Source: Phoebastria nigripes
Taxonomy: Eukaryota; Chordata; Aves; Procellariiformes; Diomedeidae
Direction of reading: 5' to 3'
DNA length: 64,000 bases
Assembly: GCA_035582835.1 (NCBI GenBank)
Contig: JAYKAV010002788.1
Span: forward strand, 2,450,033-2,514,032
Below, piece by piece: positions 51,994 through 64,000 of this stretch (the stretch's first letter is position 1; each line of letters starts with the position of its first letter). Position numbers and translations under genes: made by a program. Below the pieces are notes generated by a model. That model did not search any database. It was not told the origin of the DNA and worked only from the letters and a program-made list of their open reading frames with translations.

Positions 51994-53924
51994 TAAATTC
52001 CTCTTCATGTATGTAATTTATTTACAGTGTTTGAACAAGGTGCAAAATTCCTAGGTAACTTACTTTAAAATGTGAAAATGCTTGGAGCATCTCCTGAGAA
52101 ATACAGTTTTCTCTCTTTCTTGGCTGCATGGGATCTGAAACTGGGAAACTGAACCCTGACTCAAACTGATCTGTTTATGCCTGCTCACTTCCCACTGAGC
52201 CACATTCTGCAGATCATTTACTTCCACAGTCCTCAGCACTGACTTTTGATGCATCCAGAAAGAAATGTTGTGACTGACATATTAGCTCCAACTTGGGTGG
52301 ACTTTTATGTATGCAGAAGCTAGTTTTGTAAAGTTCTGGGCATACGGATGACTGAGGTCTAAAATATTAGTTACTTTCTCAGTTGCTTCTAGTTGGTATC
52401 TCAGATGATACAAATTCATTTCAGTGAGCCAATTTCTGTTGCAACCGTCCTGATTTTTTTTTCCCCCATTTCAGAAGCAGCTGGATTTTAACATTTTAAT
52501 GTACATTTTTCATTGTGGTGCTGAGAAGCATTCTCCTTTTTAACATTTCCACTCTGTTTTATGAGTAACAATGTATGTCCATCAACACCAAAGCAGTCCT
52601 TCAGAAACAGTCTGTTTCAGAGCCTGTTCCAGGGCTGTGAACATTGGTTTTATGGATATGGAGAGTAAAACACAGAGTTCAATGACCCCGCAAATGTCTG
52701 TAGAGTTAAAAAATACATACTGGATTTTTGGAACAAAAATTTTTTGGCTTAGAGTCTAATTGGGTTAGAAATTTGATTTAATACAGGAAAAAGATAAAAA
52801 ATGAAATAAAACACTTTAACTGAACAAGTTTAACTTTATTGATATCTAAAGCATTTTCAGAGACTAACTTTTCATTTCTTCCTTCCCTGCCAACCAAAGT
52901 TGTGGAAGAAGAGTTGACAAAGTGGTTTTAGTTCAGACCTACTGAAGAGTTTACTTTGTACTGTTTATTAGATATATGCACTTAAGTCTCTGTCCCTTTC
53001 ATCCCACAGCGTTTTTTTTCCCCCCTTCAGTGATTTCTTCCCTCTGCTCTTTGCTGTGATATATTGAATCATATGCAGCATTGATTACCTATGCTTATGT
53101 TTCTAGATAGATAGGAAGTATAAATGAGAGCCTTGGACAGAGGGAATTGCAGACAGAATAACTCCCTGAGGGAAAGCTTTAGATGATTGTCTATTTATGA
53201 AAGGAAAGCATTATAAAAATAGTGATCTGTCTGAGCACTTTGAGTGATTTGTTCGCAAATTATGACGGAATTCCACAACAAAAAATTATTTTCATCTCTG
53301 TTGTAGGTATGAATTGCAGGAGAAGTGTATTTAAGGTTAGTTAGTAAAACATTTAAGAACTGAGATTATATTTCAATGAGTTTCCCTTTGGTCACAAGTA
53401 TTTTGTGCAGTGATAACTTTACTCTTGGTAAAAGTACCAATTAAGCTTTGCAAAACAGAAAGCAGTTAACTAAGCAGGATTTAGTTTATTTACACAGTTA
53501 TTACTAAAGTGATCTAGACCAGTTTTCTATTATTTATATTTATAATGTCCTTTTTAAATGCAAATCTGTCTTTAAGGCAACGTTGCAATTAAGATACTGG
53601 TTAAATGCCCAAGTTACTATTCCCACAACAACAATAACTTTGACTTTTTGCATGGTATTTTTATTTGTTGTTACCATAACCCTGCAAACAGTACTGATGA
53701 ATGTATGTTGCAGTTTGCAGAGGCACTAAGCCTGCCATTTCTTTGCAGAGTTTAATTATTTGTGGTTCTTAATTGCCTAAATCACTTCTGCAAACGGGAC
53801 ATAAATTTTTAAATTTCAAAGTGCCTCTGTGAGCATTTGCCATAGAGCTCAGCGATATGAGAAGTTCTGCATGCTTTAATGCATTTGATTCCGGTGTGCA
53901 GAGCACGAAGGGCAACAAGCGTGG

Positions 53925-54085
53925 AGCTTTGCCTGGTGGAGGTTGTGGAGCCTCTGCCATTAGAGATCGTCAGGAATTTAGATGAACATCTGTCATGAGT
54001 CATATAGGTTTAGCTGATCCTTCCTTGTCGCTGCTAGATAGACTAGGTGACCCCTCAAAGTCCCTCCTAATCCCAAAAGCCAAGG
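53925..54085 (+). mobile_element. probable CR1-type LINE 3' end remnant
   Basis: The sense strand keeps the order of the CR1 3' end. GGTGGAGGTTGTGGAGCCTC corresponds to the Pro-Arg-Glu-Val-Val-Glu codons, then GAATTTAGATGAACATCTG to the ORF2 C-terminus, and AGACTAGGTGACCCCTCAAA with GTCCCTCCTAAT to the 3' UTR. It is heavily diverged and the frame is gone. The 5' limit is unclear. Confidence 0.65.
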
Positions 54086-56688
54086 AACAGGAATGGGCTT
54101 CTGGCTTGAGGAGAGATCTGCAACTTCACTTCCCAGTGTTTAAATAAGTGAGAAAAGGTTATGTGTTTATAATTATCAGTGCACTGAGAAAGTCAGTGTA
54201 GTTTGTAGTCAAGGGAGGATTTTATGTAATAATCAATGGTGAGATTTGGAAAGAAAGGATTTGTAGTTCAGATTATCCTGTTTATGAGAGTTTCTGATTT
54301 GTCTGTTTCAGGGTTACAGCTCTAACATCAGAAAAGGAAGCCCTGTGATGCTCGGTTCTCCCATCTTCTAAGTGATCATGTGCTTGGAAGTGATGAAATG
54401 GTTTTTGGCCCATAGAAATTGCAATTAGAAATGTGGGTTTTGGGAAACAGAGGATTTGCACTGGCCTTCCTGCATAGTTTTGTGTTAAAAGAAGGGGCTG
54501 GAAGACTTTGAAAATGTCAGTCTTTCAGTTACTTGTTTTGAAACTGATTGGAATTTAAACAGACTTTTGAATTACAAGAATTAATGCTGAAAATAGAATG
54601 TTTTATTTCATGTTGAAGGGGTTTTAGTTATTTCTTCTTCTCAAAACTTGATTTTGGCCATATTAAAAAGAAAATCCATTATTCCCAAAGAAACAAGTTC
54701 CACTTCTACACTGTATAACCTAACAAAGATGGTACACAGGAAAACGAAACTGGCTTGGGACATAGAATAAGAAAGCATGCCTGTAAGTTTTTGGCACTTC
54801 TTTTTTATTTTCTACTTAAACATAATTAAAGCATTGGTATAAAAAAAAATTATCTAATAAAAGGAAGTCAGGTAACATCAAATAAAAAAACCCTCATGAC
54901 AGATAATTGCCCACTGTACACATCAACTATGTACGTAAGGGAGTTGGGTGCTGTTACTTGCTCTCATGACACGCTTACATATATGAAACACTTTATTAAA
55001 ATCACTCTTCACAAGTCAAATGGGAAATGTCTTCCAACGTACATATAGTAAAGCATTATGTCTTTTAGCAAAAATAAAACTGTTGCTACTGATTATGTCT
55101 TAGACACAAAGAGTTCACAGTGGAGTCCTAAATGTCTTAACTCATGATGGTGGCAATTTTTAAATCAATCATGACATTAGAACTCTCTTTAGAAAACTTG
55201 ATTTGCTGTCCTTATCTGTCCTCCTCGTTCTCTTTTTGTCTCTTCAGCTCCAATGCCTCCTTCCCTTATCTGACACTTGTAAATACTTGTTCATCTTTCA
55301 CAACCAATGCTGGTTATGACTACAGTGTAATGTGACAGTTTAACTTTTTTTATGCACTTGCTTCCTGCTCTGTCCTCCCTGTTGCTTTTTGAACTTTAGA
55401 CTCTTGAGGGCAGCTCATTTTGCAAGCCCAATAATGCACAAAGACACCATTCCAGACCACTCTCTTTTAATAAGTTCAAGGGATTTGAGAGAGATCTTTT
55501 GGCAAATACTTGGGTTTAGATTTTTGCAGATTGCTTTGAAAGCATGGCTAGCTAGCCTTTTTATGGAAATACTGTACCACAAGTGATACTACATGTGTTA
55601 AAATGTTTTTTTTGTGAAGTCTCAAAGTCTGTGGGACACACATAAAGGATATTATTATAAGAGGGTAAGCTGAAAGACTGTGGTTATTGGGTGATTTGAC
55701 CTGAATTTTAGTTTGGGATGCACTTGAGTGTTGTACTTTGATAGTCGCTCCTTAGTCCATGACTTCTTTATTTAGCACCTTCCTCCCAAGAGCGGTGTAA
55801 GGAAGGACAACTATTCTCTTATGCCAACTTGGAAAATTTTTTCCTGAGATTTCATGGACGTGGTATGAGTTAATGAAGAATTAAAGCCTAACATTTAATT
55901 TGCTTGGGTTTTTTAATCATGTTCCTTTCAACTCGCATGTTTTTCAGTATCCTTGTCCATCTCCTAACTTGCTTTCCAGCAATCTGGAATATGAATTTAC
56001 ATTTAAAGTAAGCTATGGATTCAGTCATTCATTGTGATGCTTATGTGTGATATTTACTATTCCCCTGTTTTCACCTTCTCATTTTGTATATATTTCAAAA
56101 AGTATGAAATGCTGAACATTTGTTACCTTTCAGTCAGCATGGAATGTTAAATTGTCAGTAAAAATTAACATGAAAGCATGATTTTAAGCCAGCAGGTTGG
56201 ATTAATAGAGGCATACTTCTTTCTCCACATACTAGGTCATTCCAAGATAAGCAGAAACTCACAGAATGAAGTACTGGACACATTGGGAGCAAGACTCCAG
56301 TGCAGAGAACCGAGAATTTCCAAGAAAATGAGTTTTTGGGGATTTTTGTGTTTTAAACTCTGTGTGTCAGATTCTGGAAAGGCACTTTGTGTTATAGAAG
56401 GTATGCTAAGGTAGCTGGAAAAGGGCACTTACTGCTCTGCCTACACTCAGGATCTGTCCTCGGGCAGAGATTAGANAGGGTCACCCTGCTAATAACGTAC
56501 TCCATTCAGACATGTCGCCTCCATTACAACTGTGTAGCATTGAAGAGCCACCTATTACATGCTGGTAATTGGCAATTTGGCACTGCCTGCCTTCCTTTCC
56601 TTATTGCCTCTTTGGTAAAATAAATAACAACAAAAAGGCAAAAATAAATAGTTTGAAGAGCTGCCTCAACAATGGTTTAAAAGTATGA

Positions 56689-64000
<7,312 letters not shown>

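Overview
This window is vertebrate nuclear DNA, most likely from a bird. It is AT-rich, intron-dominated and holds no bacterial-type gene. It carries several CR1 non-LTR retrotransposon copies, including a young-looking one and a type with the 3' end typical of avian genomes. Nine isolated N bases point to a draft shotgun assembly.

The only gene I can support is an internal part of a pecanex-family gene on the + strand. Eleven exons lie between 4206 and 56855. Their splice phases agree at every junction (1-1-0-2-0-0-1-2-0-1-2), and together they give one open frame of 1385 nt, about 461 residues. The product is a run of hydrophobic segments ending at the pecanex motif that finishes in [11 protein letters not shown]. 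From remembered paralogue sequences the match is closest to PCNX2, ahead of PCNX1 and PCNX3, and clearly not PCNX4. The start of the gene, with its long N-terminal region, lies left of the window. The conserved C-terminal domain lies to the right. No promoter, CpG island, start codon, stop codon or polyadenylation site of the gene was seen.

Layout: 1-4205 is upstream intron with a well-preserved CR1 fragment. Exons 1-5 of the window (4206-24331) are separated by 1.6 to 10.7 kb introns. Exons 6-7 sit close together (31011-31772), separated by a 518 bp intron. Exons 8-11 (35821-56855) are spread over 21 kb. From 56856 to 64000 is downstream intron. Introns make up about 98% of the window and contain at least seven CR1 remnants in both orientations, homopolymer runs and two long G-rich runs.

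The most notable features are two non-canonical introns in tandem. Intron 40848-51852 has a GC donor in an otherwise perfect consensus. Intron 51962-56725 has a U12-type donor beginning ATATCCTTT, a matching CCTTAAC branch site 14 nt before the acceptor, and AG rather than AC at the 3' end. I found no sign of a previously undescribed genetic system. The unusual signals are in splicing and in retrotransposon structure.
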